A stretch of DNA of 64,000 nucleotides from an uncultured Mesonia sp. (GTDB lineage Bacteria; Bacteroidota; Bacteroidia; Flavobacteriales; Flavobacteriaceae): NCBI GenBank assembly GCA_947499595.1, contig CANMOY010000002.1, positions 344,377-408,376 of the forward strand. Direction: 5' to 3'. Shown here in pieces: positions 18,677 to 27,565 of the stretch. The position numbers and the translations under genes were made by a program. How positions within the stretch are numbered: position 1 is the stretch's first letter; every line of letters starts with the position of its first letter. Below the pieces are notes generated by a model, which did not search any database, was not told where the DNA came from, and saw only the letters and a program-made list of their open reading frames with translations.

Positions 18677-19276
18677 TTATTGGGGGAGGTATGCACCAGC
18701 CCCGATACGAAATTTAAGCGTTCCCGTAATTTTTAGCGATTCGTTAATTTCAGTAGCGCTATTGTCAAAAATACCGTCTAAAATTAAATCAAGACTAGCT
18801 AGGCCTCCCTCTTCGGTGGCAAAATAGGTTTTTAGGTTCTTTACCGTTACGGTTCCCGAGCGAGAAATATAACCTTCACCGGTGAATCCTGTGAAAGTAA
18901 TGGCTAGAGCCGAACTATTTTCTGGATTGTTTTCTTCGCTATCATAGTCGGTGAGTGGCATGGCTTTACCATTATTCATTTTTATAAAGCCTGTGAGATA
19001 TAAATTTTTATCTTCATCGCTAAGCGAAATGCTTAAGCCTTCAATTCCGTCGCTATTCACATAAACGGCAGCCATATTGTTCCAATCACTACCTTCGGTA
19101 TCTGTGATAAAGGTGTTGCTGAATTCACCTTTGTTCTCGATGTTTAAAATGTACGAGCTCTGATCGTTATTTTCACCTGTTGGCGAAGCAGAATCGTCAT
19201 CGCTACTGCAAGCGATAAGCATTAAACTCGCTAAAAGCAAAAAGCTAAGTTTGATAGGTTGATAATTGAGTTGCAT
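18677..19276 (-). CDS. Putative lipoprotein of unknown function
   Basis: This 199-residue protein has an SPII signal peptide with LIACSSDDD, a Cys followed by an acidic stretch typical of surface-exposed Bacteroidota lipoproteins. The mature part is beta-rich (SGTVTVKNLKTYFATEEGGLASLDLILDG; ITGTLKFRIG), which suggests a small beta-sandwich. I do not recognise it firmly. It is the third gene of a probable operon of small envelope proteins (20643 to 18677), 26 bases downstream of a barrel gene. Confidence 0.65.
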   Translation of the reverse strand: MQLNYQPIKLSFLLLASLMLIACSSDDDSASPTGENNDQSSYILNIENKGEFSNTFITDTEGSDWNNMAAVYVNSDGIEGLSISLSDEDKNLYLTGFIKMNNGKAMPLTDYDSEENNPENSSALAITFTGFTGEGYISRSGTVTVKNLKTYFATEEGGLASLDLILDGIFDNSATEINESLKITGTLKFRIGAGAYLPQ

Positions 19277-19302
19277 AATAAGATTGGTTTGTAGTAGTTA
19301 GT

Positions 19303-19818
19303 TTATATTTTGAATTTTACGCCGGCGGCGATAACCGCTTGACCTTCATCTATGATTACATATTTTAGTTTGGCAAAGGGCACTAAGCTTGAGCCAAGGT
19401 CAAAATTAATACCTGCTCCAATATTTAAGCCTACACGACCATCGCTGGCTTCAAAATCGCCACCGCCAAACGGACCGAAATCTATATCAGATTTCACTTT
19501 AACCTGACTGTAATTTACCCCGGCAAGGCCAAAGACTTGAATGCCGTCATCGGCTAGAAAATAATAATGCCCATCTGCATTTATTTCCCACCAATTTACT
19601 TTTATTGGTCCTTCTTCTTTAGGGAAATAATAAATAAAATTGGGAGAAAGACTTATGCGTTCTGCAATATGAAATTCGGCTGTAGCGCCCAAACCAATGT
19701 TTTCAATTTCGGTACCATAAGCCAATGCGGCTCCAATTTTGGTTTGCATTTGAGCTTGGCTAGTCCATAAGCCTCCAGCGATTAAACAAAGTGCGGTAAA
19801 AAGTAATTTTAGTTTCAT
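19303..19818 (-). CDS. Small outer-membrane beta-barrel protein
   Basis: The 171-residue protein has a signal peptide (to WTSQAQ) and then eight or so alternating strands (ENIGLGATAEFHIAERISLSPNFIYYF, GRVGLNIGAGINFDLGSSLVPFAKLKY), ending VIAAGVKFKI. This is the pattern of an 8-stranded OmpA/OmpW-like barrel. No ligand can be named. It is flanked by a lipoprotein gene and a DUF4412 gene on the same strand. Confidence 0.75.
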   Translation of the reverse strand: MKLKLLFTALCLIAGGLWTSQAQMQTKIGAALAYGTEIENIGLGATAEFHIAERISLSPNFIYYFPKEEGPIKVNWWEINADGHYYFLADDGIQVFGLAGVNYSQVKVKSDIDFGPFGGGDFEASDGRVGLNIGAGINFDLGSSLVPFAKLKYVIIDEGQAVIAAGVKFKI

Positions 19819-19869
19819 AATGTAATAGTTTAGTTAATAGTTAGTTATTAGTGATTAAGGTTTGTTTGT

Positions 19870-20643
19870 TTAAAATTGTTGGTAACCAGCTGTCGAAAAA
19901 CTAAAAGCTTTCTTCTCTAAACTTATGCAGCGCATACGCATATTACGTTTTGATTTTTTATGGTGCTTGAAGTCCATTAATAATACCAAGCCGTTTTCGT
20001 TGGGATCAAAACCTTCAGGGAAATTCTTGAGGTTTTGTTGTTGTTGGTAAATCATTTTTACCGGAACCTCTTGCGTAAAATACAGATCTATTTGATATTC
20101 ATCATTGGTGTAGCGCTTGCCTTGGCATTGATAGCCTAAAATATTCTTTGAGGGTAACTCACTAAATTGGTAATCGCTTTCTTCTTCCCAAGTATCTTCC
20201 TCCAAATCGACCTGCATGGCCTGAACTATTTTTTGATTGCCGGCCTGAATAAAACTGAATTGTGTGTTCTTTTGTGTATCGATTACCATAAACATATCCG
20301 CGCCAGCGTCTTGCAATTTCATACCCATATACTGGTTGTCTGTATCTAGAAAATAGGTCATTTGCATTTGCTGTTGTTGACTTTGCATCTCAAGCACATA
20401 GGTATAGTCAAAATGGTAACTCTCTCTGGGTGCGATTTTGCTCGACTTTACGCGAATGTTCTGGGGTGCATTTAAAACCTCATCCATCCCGCTTTCAACG
20501 CCTTTGGCAGCCTTATCGGCCGATTTATCAATGATAACTTGTTCGGCTTTTTGCTCGACTTTCTTTTTAAGCTTTTTAAAGATTTGGGCCTCACAAGGAC
20601 TCAGCCCTATCAAAAAACTAAAAGCAATCAGTACATATTTCAT
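19870..20643 (-). CDS. Secreted DUF4412-like protein
   Basis: From the ATG at 20643 (MKYVLIAFSFLIG) the protein has 257 residues with a signal peptide ending at PCEAQ; an ATG four codons upstream would weaken it. A lysine-rich amphipathic stretch (IFKKLKKKVEQKAEQ) follows cleavage. Then comes a beta-rich domain with YHFDYTYVLEM, YFLDTDNQYMGMK and NILGYQCQGKRYTNDEYQIDLYFTQEVP, features I associate with the DUF4412 family of periplasmic Bacteroidota proteins. Function unknown. Confidence 0.65.
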   Translation of the reverse strand: MKYVLIAFSFLIGLSPCEAQIFKKLKKKVEQKAEQVIIDKSADKAAKGVESGMDEVLNAPQNIRVKSSKIAPRESYHFDYTYVLEMQSQQQQMQMTYFLDTDNQYMGMKLQDAGADMFMVIDTQKNTQFSFIQAGNQKIVQAMQVDLEEDTWEEESDYQFSELPSKNILGYQCQGKRYTNDEYQIDLYFTQEVPVKMIYQQQQNLKNFPEGFDPNENGLVLLMDFKHHKKSKRNMRMRCISLEKKAFSFSTAGYQQF

Positions 20644-20701
20644 TCGTGCATCCATCGGTTTGCGGTTTTTGGTTGACTCAAATATCGGATGAATACAGGC
20701 A

Positions 20702-20731
20702 ATAAAAAAGGCTCAGTTTGCAATTGAGCCT
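20702..20731 (-). terminator. Intrinsic terminator
   Basis: AGGCTCA / TGAGCCT stem (20709-20731), followed on the - strand by TTTTTT. It lies downstream of the DUF3109 gene that stops at 20867. Confidence 0.75.
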
Positions 20732-20866
20732 AAATAGTTTGTAAGTGGTTGTTTTTTGTGTGTAACTAGCAAAATACTGAAATACAGCTTGTTAGCTTGT
20801 AAAAGATACCCGATACTGGGTATTGAAAGCCTTGTTGTAAATGTTTATTACCAAGTAGGCATAAGC

Positions 20867-21430
20867 TTATAAATCTTGGGCGGTTTTCTCGATTTCGGCA
20901 TACCAATCTTCACCGAATTTCTTTATTAGCGCTTCTTTTACAAATTTATAAATAGGAGTTTGTAGTTGCTTTCCTAAGCTACAAGCATCATCGCAAATGG
21001 GCCAACGGTGGTAATTTACCGCGGCAAAATCTGAATAACGCTGTACACGTACCGGATACAATTCACAAGAAATCGGTTTTTTCCATTTGGTTTTTCCATC
21101 GCGATAAGCGGCTTCAATTCCGCAAAGGGCTGTGCCTTTATCGTCAAAAGTGACATAGGCACATTCTCCGCCGTTTACCAATGGCGTTTCCAATTCGCCT
21201 AAATCATTGTTTACATACAAGCCTTGTTCCTCGATGGCCTTTATACCTTCTGGCCTCAAATAAGGCTTTACACTTGGGTAAACTTCTTCTAATTGGCTCA
21301 CCTCTTCAGGCTCAACTGGCGCGCCAGCTTCACCTTCTACACAACAAGCTCCTTTACAAGCTTTTAGGTTGCAAACAAAATCTTTAGTGAGTATATCTTC
21401 TGATACGATTGTTTTACCGATTTGAAACAT
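20867..21430 (-). CDS. DUF3109 family cysteine-rich protein
   Basis: This 187-residue protein matches DUF3109: FVCNLKACKGACCVEGEAGAP near the N-terminus and GTALCGIE, ISCELYPVRV, PICDDACSLG later. The spaced cysteines suggest a metal or Fe-S site similar to YkgJ-type zinc/iron-chelating proteins. It is cytoplasmic, with no signal peptide. The precise reaction is not known. It is divergent from marC, and its transcript appears to end at the hairpin at 20702. Confidence 0.85.
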   Translation of the reverse strand: MFQIGKTIVSEDILTKDFVCNLKACKGACCVEGEAGAPVEPEEVSQLEEVYPSVKPYLRPEGIKAIEEQGLYVNNDLGELETPLVNGGECAYVTFDDKGTALCGIEAAYRDGKTKWKKPISCELYPVRVQRYSDFAAVNYHRWPICDDACSLGKQLQTPIYKFVKEALIKKFGEDWYAEIEKTAQDL

Positions 21431-21517
21431 GCTAATTACCGATTTTGGGCAAAGATACGCTTATAAAAATTTATGAAAAATTTAAAAATTATATTCTTTA
21501 AAACCCGATTTAAATTT

Positions 21518-21525
21518 TAATTTTG
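21518..21525 (+). promoter_or_regulatory. Bacteroidota -7 promoter element for marC
   Basis: TAATTTTG matches TAnnTTTG and ends 32 bases upstream of the marC ATG. The -33 box is not distinct. Confidence 0.55.
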
Positions 21526-21557
21526 CGGGCTTTTAAAACAAAGAATATTAAGAAGTT

Positions 21558-22133
21558 ATGGGTTTTGACTTAAAAGAAATAGTAACCGCTAGCCTTATTT
21601 TATTTGCTGTAATAGATATCATTGGGAGTATTCCTATTATTGTTGATTTAAGACGTAAAGTAGGGCATATTCAAAGTGAAAAGGCAGCGATTGTAGCCGC
21701 TATTCTAATGGTGGTTTTCTTGTTTGTAGGAGAAGAGATTCTAAAATTAATTGGGATTGATGTAAACTCCTTTGCGGTTGCGGGTGCTTTTATTTTATTT
21801 TTCCTGGCACTAGAAATGATCTTAGGAATACAATTGTATAAAGATGATGCACCCGAAACGGCTTCTATTGTACCTCTGGCTTTTCCATTGGTGGCAGGTG
21901 CCGGTACAATGACTACTTTATTGTCTCTGCGTGCAGAGTATGCGACTGTTAATATTATTGCCGCCATCATTATTAATATTATCTTTGTGTACTTGGTGCT
22001 TAAATCGTCTAAAAAAATTGAGACGGTATTGGGTTCTCAAGGAATTAATGTAATACGTAAGATTTTTGGTGTTATTCTATTGGCTATTGCCGTAAAATTA
22101 TTTGTCACCAATATTCAAAATTTATTTAACTAG
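21558..22133 (+). CDS. MarC family integral membrane protein
   Basis: The 191-residue protein has six hydrophobic segments and the family pattern: LFAVIDIIGSIPIIVDLRR near the start, then GIDVNSFAVAGAFILFFLALEMILG, PLAFPLVAGAGTMTTLLSL and a final helix. MarC proteins sit in the inner membrane; transport of amino acids has been suggested for some members but is not settled. A 67-residue membrane protein follows 5 bases downstream, so the pair is cotranscribed. Confidence 0.9.
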   Translation: MGFDLKEIVTASLILFAVIDIIGSIPIIVDLRRKVGHIQSEKAAIVAAILMVVFLFVGEEILKLIGIDVNSFAVAGAFILFFLALEMILGIQLYKDDAPETASIVPLAFPLVAGAGTMTTLLSLRAEYATVNIIAAIIINIIFVYLVLKSSKKIETVLGSQGINVIRKIFGVILLAIAVKLFVTNIQNLFN

Positions 22134-22138
22134 AAGTT

Positions 22139-22342
22139 ATGAAGTATGTAATTTTTGTGATCATAGGCCTAGCCATTGCTTTAGCCGCTTTTAATATAAG
22201 TATGCTCGACCTGAACCATATTATGAGTAAAGAGAGCTCTATTGCATTAGCCGGAGTCTTAGCTAGTTTATGTGTTTTGGTATTAATGCTTATTTTACTG
22301 GTATCAAGAAGCATTCAAAAGAAATACCAAGACCAAGAATAA
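22139..22342 (+). CDS. Small two-pass membrane protein downstream of marC
   Basis: This 67-residue protein has two hydrophobic helices (residues ~2-20 and ~38-58), separated by a polar loop, and ends SRSIQKKYQDQE. It starts 5 bases after marC and converges on ctpA with a 7-base gap. Family not recognised; the tight operon position supports a real gene, perhaps a MarC accessory. Confidence 0.75.
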   Translation: MKYVIFVIIGLAIALAAFNISMLDLNHIMSKESSIALAGVLASLCVLVLMLILLVSRSIQKKYQDQE

Positions 22343-22349
22343 GTAAGCC

Positions 22350-23933
22350 TTAAAAAGCGAGACGCTCTACTCTTTTTATATAAGGGTCTTGAGAATTGAT
22401 GATTTGCTCTTTTACTTGAGTGTTAAACAACTGCTCGCCCATACTGGCTTTGAGGTATAGCTTAAGCAAATCTTGGTAGCGACCAAATCGGTAATCAAAA
22501 TTGAATTGATGAAGGTAGCTAATGAATTCACGAACCCACTCCTCGTCTAACTCGTACGATTGAATGAACTCCTCTTTTGAGAGGTCTGTAAATGCACTTC
22601 TGTCTTTCTCGAGCTTGTTAAATACAAACCGATCCATAATACCTCCGCGAAGCATATAAGTTAGTTTTTCTTTGGTCACATGGGTGTCTTTAGGTATAAA
22701 CACATCTGGAGTAATACCTCCACCACCATAGACCACTTTTCCTTTAGGGGTGGTATAACGCAAGCTATCGTTTACTTGAATGCTGTCTTTGTGTTTTAAT
22801 TCTCCGTTTTCATATCGGTTGAGGTACTCTAAATGGTAGCTTTCGTTATTGTCTCCGTATGGCTTTTGTATAGATCTTCCCGTAGGTGTGTAATAACGGG
22901 CTACCGTAAGCCTCACAGCACTGCCATCGCCCAATTCCATCTCGCGTTGCACCAAACCTTTTCCGTAAGAACGCCTACCAATAATGGTTCCTATATCGTG
23001 ATCTTGCAAGGCACCCGCAATCACCTCACTTGCCGAGGCGGTATATTCATTAATCAATACATACACCTGTGCCGATTCAAAATTACCCACATCGCTGGCC
23101 ATGGTTTTAACTACCTCATCGCGCTTATTTTTAGTAAATAAAATGAGTTGATCTTCTTTTAAAAAATCATCGGCGATGTGTATTGCAGGTTTGAGAAATC
23201 CTCCGCCGTTGTCACGCAAATCTAGCACCATGTTTTTGGCTCCTAGATCGATTAGTTTTTGGGAGGCTTCTTGATACTCGATAAAGGTGTTTTCGGCAAA
23301 TCGGTTTATTTTTATGTAGCCCAATTCGGGACCCAGCATATAAGCGGCATCAATACTTTTAATGGGAATGTGATCGCGTTCTACTTCAATTTCGAGTAAA
23401 GAATCGCTACCCTTGCGTTGTACCTTTAACAGCACGCTGCTGTTAACTTTACCTTTAAGGATTTTACTTAGCGAATCATTGCTGAGCTGAGCGCTAAATA
23501 AAGCCTGATTGTCGGCATATAAAATGCGATCGCCGGCTTTTATTCCCGCTTTAGCGCTAGGGCTATCGTCTAGCGGACGAATAACGGTAATGGTGTCATT
23601 GATACGATAAAAATTTATACCAATACCCACAAAATCCCCTTTCATATTTTCACTTACCTCTGCGTACTCACTTTGCGGAATATAAGTAGAATGCGGATCG
23701 AGATTGGCAAGAATGCTATTTACCGTTACATCTACAATACTATCGGTATTTACGGCATCTACATATTCATAATCGATATAATCGATAAGTCTTCCCAGTT
23801 TTTCTTTCTTTTTATTTGTGGTATTTGGGCTATCGAGTGGGGTTTCAAAATTGAGGTAGGCACCTGCAAAAATTCCTAGCGCTAAACAAAGCCCTAGCAA
23901 TAGCGGAAAGTATATGGGATTTATTTTTTTCAA
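22350..23933 (-). CDS. ctpA: S41 family C-terminal processing protease
   Basis: This periplasmic serine protease of 527 residues has an N-terminal membrane anchor/signal (PLLLGLCLALGIFAGAYL). A PDZ domain spans ~100-190 (GDFVGIGINFYR, AGIKAGDRILYADN). The S41 catalytic core has LRDNGGG, TASASEVIAGAL with the nucleophile serine, and GRRSYGKGLVQ with the catalytic lysine. A C-terminal ~150-residue helical extension follows. Members trim C-termini or degrade periplasmic proteins. Its start overlaps the end of the upstream dCMP deaminase gene by 4 bases. Confidence 0.92.
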   Translation of the reverse strand: MKKINPIYFPLLLGLCLALGIFAGAYLNFETPLDSPNTTNKKKEKLGRLIDYIDYEYVDAVNTDSIVDVTVNSILANLDPHSTYIPQSEYAEVSENMKGDFVGIGINFYRINDTITVIRPLDDSPSAKAGIKAGDRILYADNQALFSAQLSNDSLSKILKGKVNSSVLLKVQRKGSDSLLEIEVERDHIPIKSIDAAYMLGPELGYIKINRFAENTFIEYQEASQKLIDLGAKNMVLDLRDNGGGFLKPAIHIADDFLKEDQLILFTKNKRDEVVKTMASDVGNFESAQVYVLINEYTASASEVIAGALQDHDIGTIIGRRSYGKGLVQREMELGDGSAVRLTVARYYTPTGRSIQKPYGDNNESYHLEYLNRYENGELKHKDSIQVNDSLRYTTPKGKVVYGGGGITPDVFIPKDTHVTKEKLTYMLRGGIMDRFVFNKLEKDRSAFTDLSKEEFIQSYELDEEWVREFISYLHQFNFDYRFGRYQDLLKLYLKASMGEQLFNTQVKEQIINSQDPYIKRVERLAF

Positions 23934-24370
23934 ATTGGCTGGTGAGCTATATCATTAAAATGTTCTACTTCAACGCCGGCACGCTTTAAAAAATCTATTC
24001 CGGCATTGTCTTTATAAGCGTTTAAATATACCACACGTTTTATGCCAGCTTGGTGTATAAGCTTGCTGCAATCTTTACAGGGAGACATGGTAATATACAA
24101 TGTAGCATCTTTACAAGTTTGGGTACTACGGGCCACCTTTAAGATGGCGTTGGCTTCGGCGTGCAAGACATACCATTTGGTAAGTCCGTCTTCATCTTCA
24201 CAAGGATTTTCGAAACCGCTAGGCGTGCCGTTATACCCGTCTGATATAATCATGCGATCTTTCACTATAATGGCGCCTACCTGTTTGCGCTGGCAGTGCG
24301 AAAGTTTCCCCCATTCTTTAGCCATGCGTAGGTAAGCCTTGTCAAATTTAAGTTGCTTTGCTTTATCCAT
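23930..24370 (-). CDS. dCMP deaminase family protein
   Basis: The 146-residue zinc deaminase has LHAEANAIL (~69-77) and MSPCKDCSKLI (~96-106), the H[AC]E and PCxxC zinc motifs. VGAIIVKDRMIISDGYNGTPSG and the ENPCEDEDG insert are typical of the dCMP deaminase/ComEB group, which makes dUMP for dTTP synthesis. It is upstream of, and overlaps by 4 bases with, ctpA. Confidence 0.9.
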   Translation of the reverse strand: MDKAKQLKFDKAYLRMAKEWGKLSHCQRKQVGAIIVKDRMIISDGYNGTPSGFENPCEDEDGLTKWYVLHAEANAILKVARSTQTCKDATLYITMSPCKDCSKLIHQAGIKRVVYLNAYKDNAGIDFLKRAGVEVEHFNDIAHQPI

Positions 24371-24412
24371 AAAATTATCTGGTCTTGCTGCTTATTAAAA
24401 CTATAACCGACA

Positions 24413-24420
24413 CAAATTTA
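24413..24420 (-). promoter_or_regulatory. -7 promoter element for the deaminase-ctpA operon
   Basis: On the - strand it reads TAAATTTG, matching TAnnTTTG, 43 bases upstream of the ATG at 24370. No TTG box at ideal spacing was found. The remaining ~190 bases up to the HupE gene show no convincing coding signal. Confidence 0.45.
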
Positions 24421-24611
24421 TTGTTTTTCATTCAATTTATCCCGATATATTTTAAGCAGTGCGGGTTAGCTGGTTTTAGCTTTACGGATTTAATTTCGGG
24501 TAGCGACCAAAATTGGTCCTTCTGGTTATTAAAAAGCCATAGGAGTAAAAGTTTTATTTGGTTGTTGCATGCTATATAAAAGCAACCGATTAGGCATCCG
24601 TAAAGGAAAAA

Positions 24612-25193
24612 CTAAAGAATCCAATTGGCACGCAACAGCGGAATGCTTAATCCTATAACCAAGGCAGCGATAAACAACACCCAATCCCGTTTTGAAAAAC
24701 GCAATAGGCTTTGAAATACCAAACTTAGTAAAAGCACTACCAAGACTACAATAAGCTGAGCGGCTTCTATACCTACGGCAAAAGCGAACAACCTGCCAAA
24801 ATCTACTCCAGAACTTCCTGTGGTGCTAAGAAAAAATGAAGAAAACCCAAACCCATGTACCAACCCGAAAAAAAGCGTGATGGCGTAGAGTAAAGTCTTG
24901 CCGCTTTTTACATTTTTTCCCGCAGTAAACAAACGGTAAATTGCGGTGACCAAAATGCTCACGGGTATTAAAAACTCGATCACCCTGCTCGAGAGACTGA
25001 CCAAATCATAAGCAGCAAGCACTAAAGATAGGGTGTGGCCTAATGTAAACAGGGTAACTAAAGCAATTACGGGTTTAAAATCTTTAAATCCAAAGGCTGC
25101 AACCAAAACACTGAGGAATAAAACGTGATCATAGGCATTCCAATCGAGTACGTGTGTGAGCCCTAAGTTAAAATAAATTAAGAAGTCGTTCAT
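24612..25193 (-). CDS. HupE/UreJ family membrane protein
   Basis: The 193-residue protein has five to six transmembrane helices. YFNLGLTHVLDWNAYDHVLFLSVL and FTLGHTLSLVLAAY contain the conserved His/Asp pattern (HxxDxxDH-like, here HVLDWNAYDH) of the HupE/UreJ_2 family. GLVHGFGFSSFF carries the second conserved His. Members are putative Ni/Co transporters, but this subfamily in Bacteroidota has no proven substrate. No hydrogenase or urease genes are near. Confidence 0.85.
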   Translation of the reverse strand: MNDFLIYFNLGLTHVLDWNAYDHVLFLSVLVAAFGFKDFKPVIALVTLFTLGHTLSLVLAAYDLVSLSSRVIEFLIPVSILVTAIYRLFTAGKNVKSGKTLLYAITLFFGLVHGFGFSSFFLSTTGSSGVDFGRLFAFAVGIEAAQLIVVLVVLLLSLVFQSLLRFSKRDWVLFIAALVIGLSIPLLRANWIL

Positions 25194-25266
25194 GCGGCCG
25201 GTGTTTTTTCTTCACCCAAACTTACATTTTTCTATTTAAAAAAGCACAGACTTAAGCTGAATAAAT

Positions 25267-26382
25267 TTAAGGGCCTTGCGGCTTGTGACCGGGGTCAAGC
25301 TGAGGGTCATTTTTATAAACCATTGTGCGGTGGGGGTAAGGTATGCTTATACCTTCGGCATCAAAACGTTTTTTTATCGATTCGAGCAAATCGCATTTCA
25401 AGTCAAATGAATCGGCGTAGTTGCTGGTCCATACCCAAGCACGCATCAATACAGCCGACTCTTGTAACTCGACTACCTTTACAGGTACTACAGGCTCATT
25501 GTTGGCTTTTTCTAGCGGCGTGCGGTTGTCTAAGGTAAAGGGATGCTTCATACACTCTTCGCGCATAATTTTACGCGCTAAATCAATATCACTTTCATAA
25601 GCAATGCGCATAAAAATCCATTGCCGAACCAAGCTATTGCTCAGATCATAATTAATCAAGCGTTCTTTATTGATGATGGAGTTGGGTATAACAATCATTT
25701 TATTTTGAAAATCTTGAATCACCGTATGCCGTAAGGTAATATCGTGCACGGTGCCCATCATGGTATCGGTAATCTGAATGATATCTCCAATTTTAAAGGG
25801 CTTAAAGCTGATGATAAATAAGCCACTTACCAAATTGGCGAGCGCTTCTTGCGAGGCAATACCCAACACAACTGCGAGAATACCCGCACCTCCTAATACG
25901 GTACCGGCAATGTGTTTAAGCGACGGAAAAGCTAAAATTATAAGTAAAACCCCAACGAGATAAACGCCTATACTGGCTAAATATTGAATAAAACGTAAAC
26001 TGGTAGAGTCTGCTCCTTGAGCGGTTTTCTCTTGAATGCGTTTACTAAAAAACAATTGTACCATGGTGGCGGTAAGAATACTTACCACTAGCACCACCCC
26101 TACATATACAATAAGCTGCAGGTTTTCTTTGATTATAGTGGTGGTTTTGGCACTCGCAAACACAAAGCTGATACTCGCAAGCCCAGTAATCAACCAAAGT
26201 AAATTTAAAATTTTCTTTACATTGCGTAAACTGCTTAAGCTCTCATAATTGTATTTTTTCTCTAGTCGCTTGGTAAAAAAACGATAACTCCAATTGGTGA
26301 GCCACAATAAAAAAACAGTAGCCACTAAAACAAAGCCTACAAATAAAATATCTTGATGGTAAAGCTGCCAAAAATTTTCCAT
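25267..26382 (-). CDS. MscS family mechanosensitive channel
   Basis: The 371-residue protein has four N-terminal hydrophobic helices (~15-35, ~65-85, ~92-115, ~135-155). The MscS pore helix and beta domain follow: GTVLGGAGILAVVLGIASQEALANLVSGLFI, then FKIGDIIQITDTMMGTVHDITLRHTVI and VIPNSIINKERLINYD. It ends with the cytoplasmic alpha/beta domain (to ISIPYPHRTMV). It releases solutes during hypo-osmotic shock. Single gene with an AT-rich leader. Confidence 0.92.
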   Translation of the reverse strand: MENFWQLYHQDILFVGFVLVATVFLLWLTNWSYRFFTKRLEKKYNYESLSSLRNVKKILNLLWLITGLASISFVFASAKTTTIIKENLQLIVYVGVVLVVSILTATMVQLFFSKRIQEKTAQGADSTSLRFIQYLASIGVYLVGVLLIILAFPSLKHIAGTVLGGAGILAVVLGIASQEALANLVSGLFIISFKPFKIGDIIQITDTMMGTVHDITLRHTVIQDFQNKMIVIPNSIINKERLINYDLSNSLVRQWIFMRIAYESDIDLARKIMREECMKHPFTLDNRTPLEKANNEPVVPVKVVELQESAVLMRAWVWTSNYADSFDLKCDLLESIKKRFDAEGISIPYPHRTMVYKNDPQLDPGHKPQGP

Positions 26383-26585
26383 GCTATAATTACTTAAGAA
26401 AGCAAGATAATAAATATCGTGCAGTTCTAGCGGGGTTTTGTCTCGGTAATTATCAAGTAGTTTGCTGTATTGAGTTTCGGCTTTAAGCCTAGAAAGCTTT
26501 AAAAATTTATAAAAATAAGCGGATGAAAGCAGTTTTTACTGATTTTTCAGGAAGAAATCATTAAATTGTAGGTAAATTAAAGCGT

Positions 26586-27509
26586 ATGAAAAAGAAAATC
26601 GGGTTATTTCTTTTGGTTGCAATCTGTTTAACAGCTTGTAAAAACAAGAATCAAGAGGAGCAGTGGCCACCTCAACAAGAGCGTTTAAAAGCTATAGGAA
26701 TTAGTTATACCCAACAAAAAGGCGAAGTAGAAGAGGCCTACCAGAAATTGAAATCTACTTTGCGTAAGAATAGTGCCATTGGTATTATTGCCGAGTCTGA
26801 TTATGCCCAAGAAGCGGCTCAAGAGCGTATAGATTTGGCACCCGAAAAAATTATCTTTTTTGGCAACCCCAATCTAGGAACGCCGCTTATGCAAGCCAAC
26901 CAGTTGGCCGGTCTCAATTTACCGCAGAAAATTTTATTCTTTCAAGATGGAGAAGAATTTGTAACGGCTTATAATAGTACCAATTATTTAGGTGCCCGAT
27001 TTGGTATTAAAAATACCCCAAGTCTAAATCAAATGAGCGATGCTTTAGAGCGATTGGTTGAAAATGCTGCAGGGCAAACGGTAGTGCATACCCGAAAACA
27101 ACATGTCAAATTATTGGAAGGTATCATTACCACCCGAAGTAAACAGAGCTTTACGAAAACCAAAAACACCTTATTAAAAAGTATTCACGACAATCAAAAA
27201 TTAGAATTGATAGCGAGTTTAGATCACCAAGCAAATGCTGCCAGCGTTGGCATGTCTTTGCGGCCTACCTATGTGCTTATGGTGAGTTACCCAGAGATAA
27301 GCAGCCGTATGTTGCGCGATAATGCTTTGTTGGGTCTAGACTTACCGCATAAAATTTTAGTTTGGGAAAATGCCAAAGGCCGGGTATTTGTGTCGTATAA
27401 TGCAATCGATTTTATTGCAAAAAGACAAGGCATGGAGATTAATGCCAGTTATAAGGACCAGATAGAACGTTTGCTCCATCAATTGGTAGAGACCGCCATA
27501 AAGCCTTAA
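26586..27509 (+). CDS. Lipoprotein with two DUF302-like domains
   Basis: The 307-residue protein has an SPII signal with LTACKNK. Two similar domains follow (~35-150 and ~155-305): the first has IGIIAESDYAQEAA...IIFFGNPNLGTPLMQANQLAGLNLPQKILFF, and the second has KLELIASLDHQANAAS...VLMVSYPEISSRMLRDNALLGLDLPHKILVW. This internal duplication matches DUF302, a small alpha/beta fold of unknown function. It is probably anchored in the envelope. Confidence 0.85.
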   Translation: MKKKIGLFLLVAICLTACKNKNQEEQWPPQQERLKAIGISYTQQKGEVEEAYQKLKSTLRKNSAIGIIAESDYAQEAAQERIDLAPEKIIFFGNPNLGTPLMQANQLAGLNLPQKILFFQDGEEFVTAYNSTNYLGARFGIKNTPSLNQMSDALERLVENAAGQTVVHTRKQHVKLLEGIITTRSKQSFTKTKNTLLKSIHDNQKLELIASLDHQANAASVGMSLRPTYVLMVSYPEISSRMLRDNALLGLDLPHKILVWENAKGRVFVSYNAIDFIAKRQGMEINASYKDQIERLLHQLVETAIKP

Positions 27510-27514
27510 AAAAA

Positions 27515-27538
27515 CCGCTACTTCTTGTGAAGTAACGG
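27515..27538 (-). terminator. Intrinsic terminator (- strand)
   Basis: CCGTTACTTC and GAAGTAGCGG pair (one mismatch) with a 4-base loop; on the - strand a run of seven T follows. It lies 28 bases past the stop of the gene at 27566. Confidence 0.75.
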
Positions 27539-27565
27539 CTTGTAGCTTAAACATAGTACTTATTA

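Noticed and set aside
24385..24579. 64-codon + strand frame between the deaminase and HupE genes
   Set aside because: Overlaps the - strand promoter of the deaminase and has no recognisable composition or motif.
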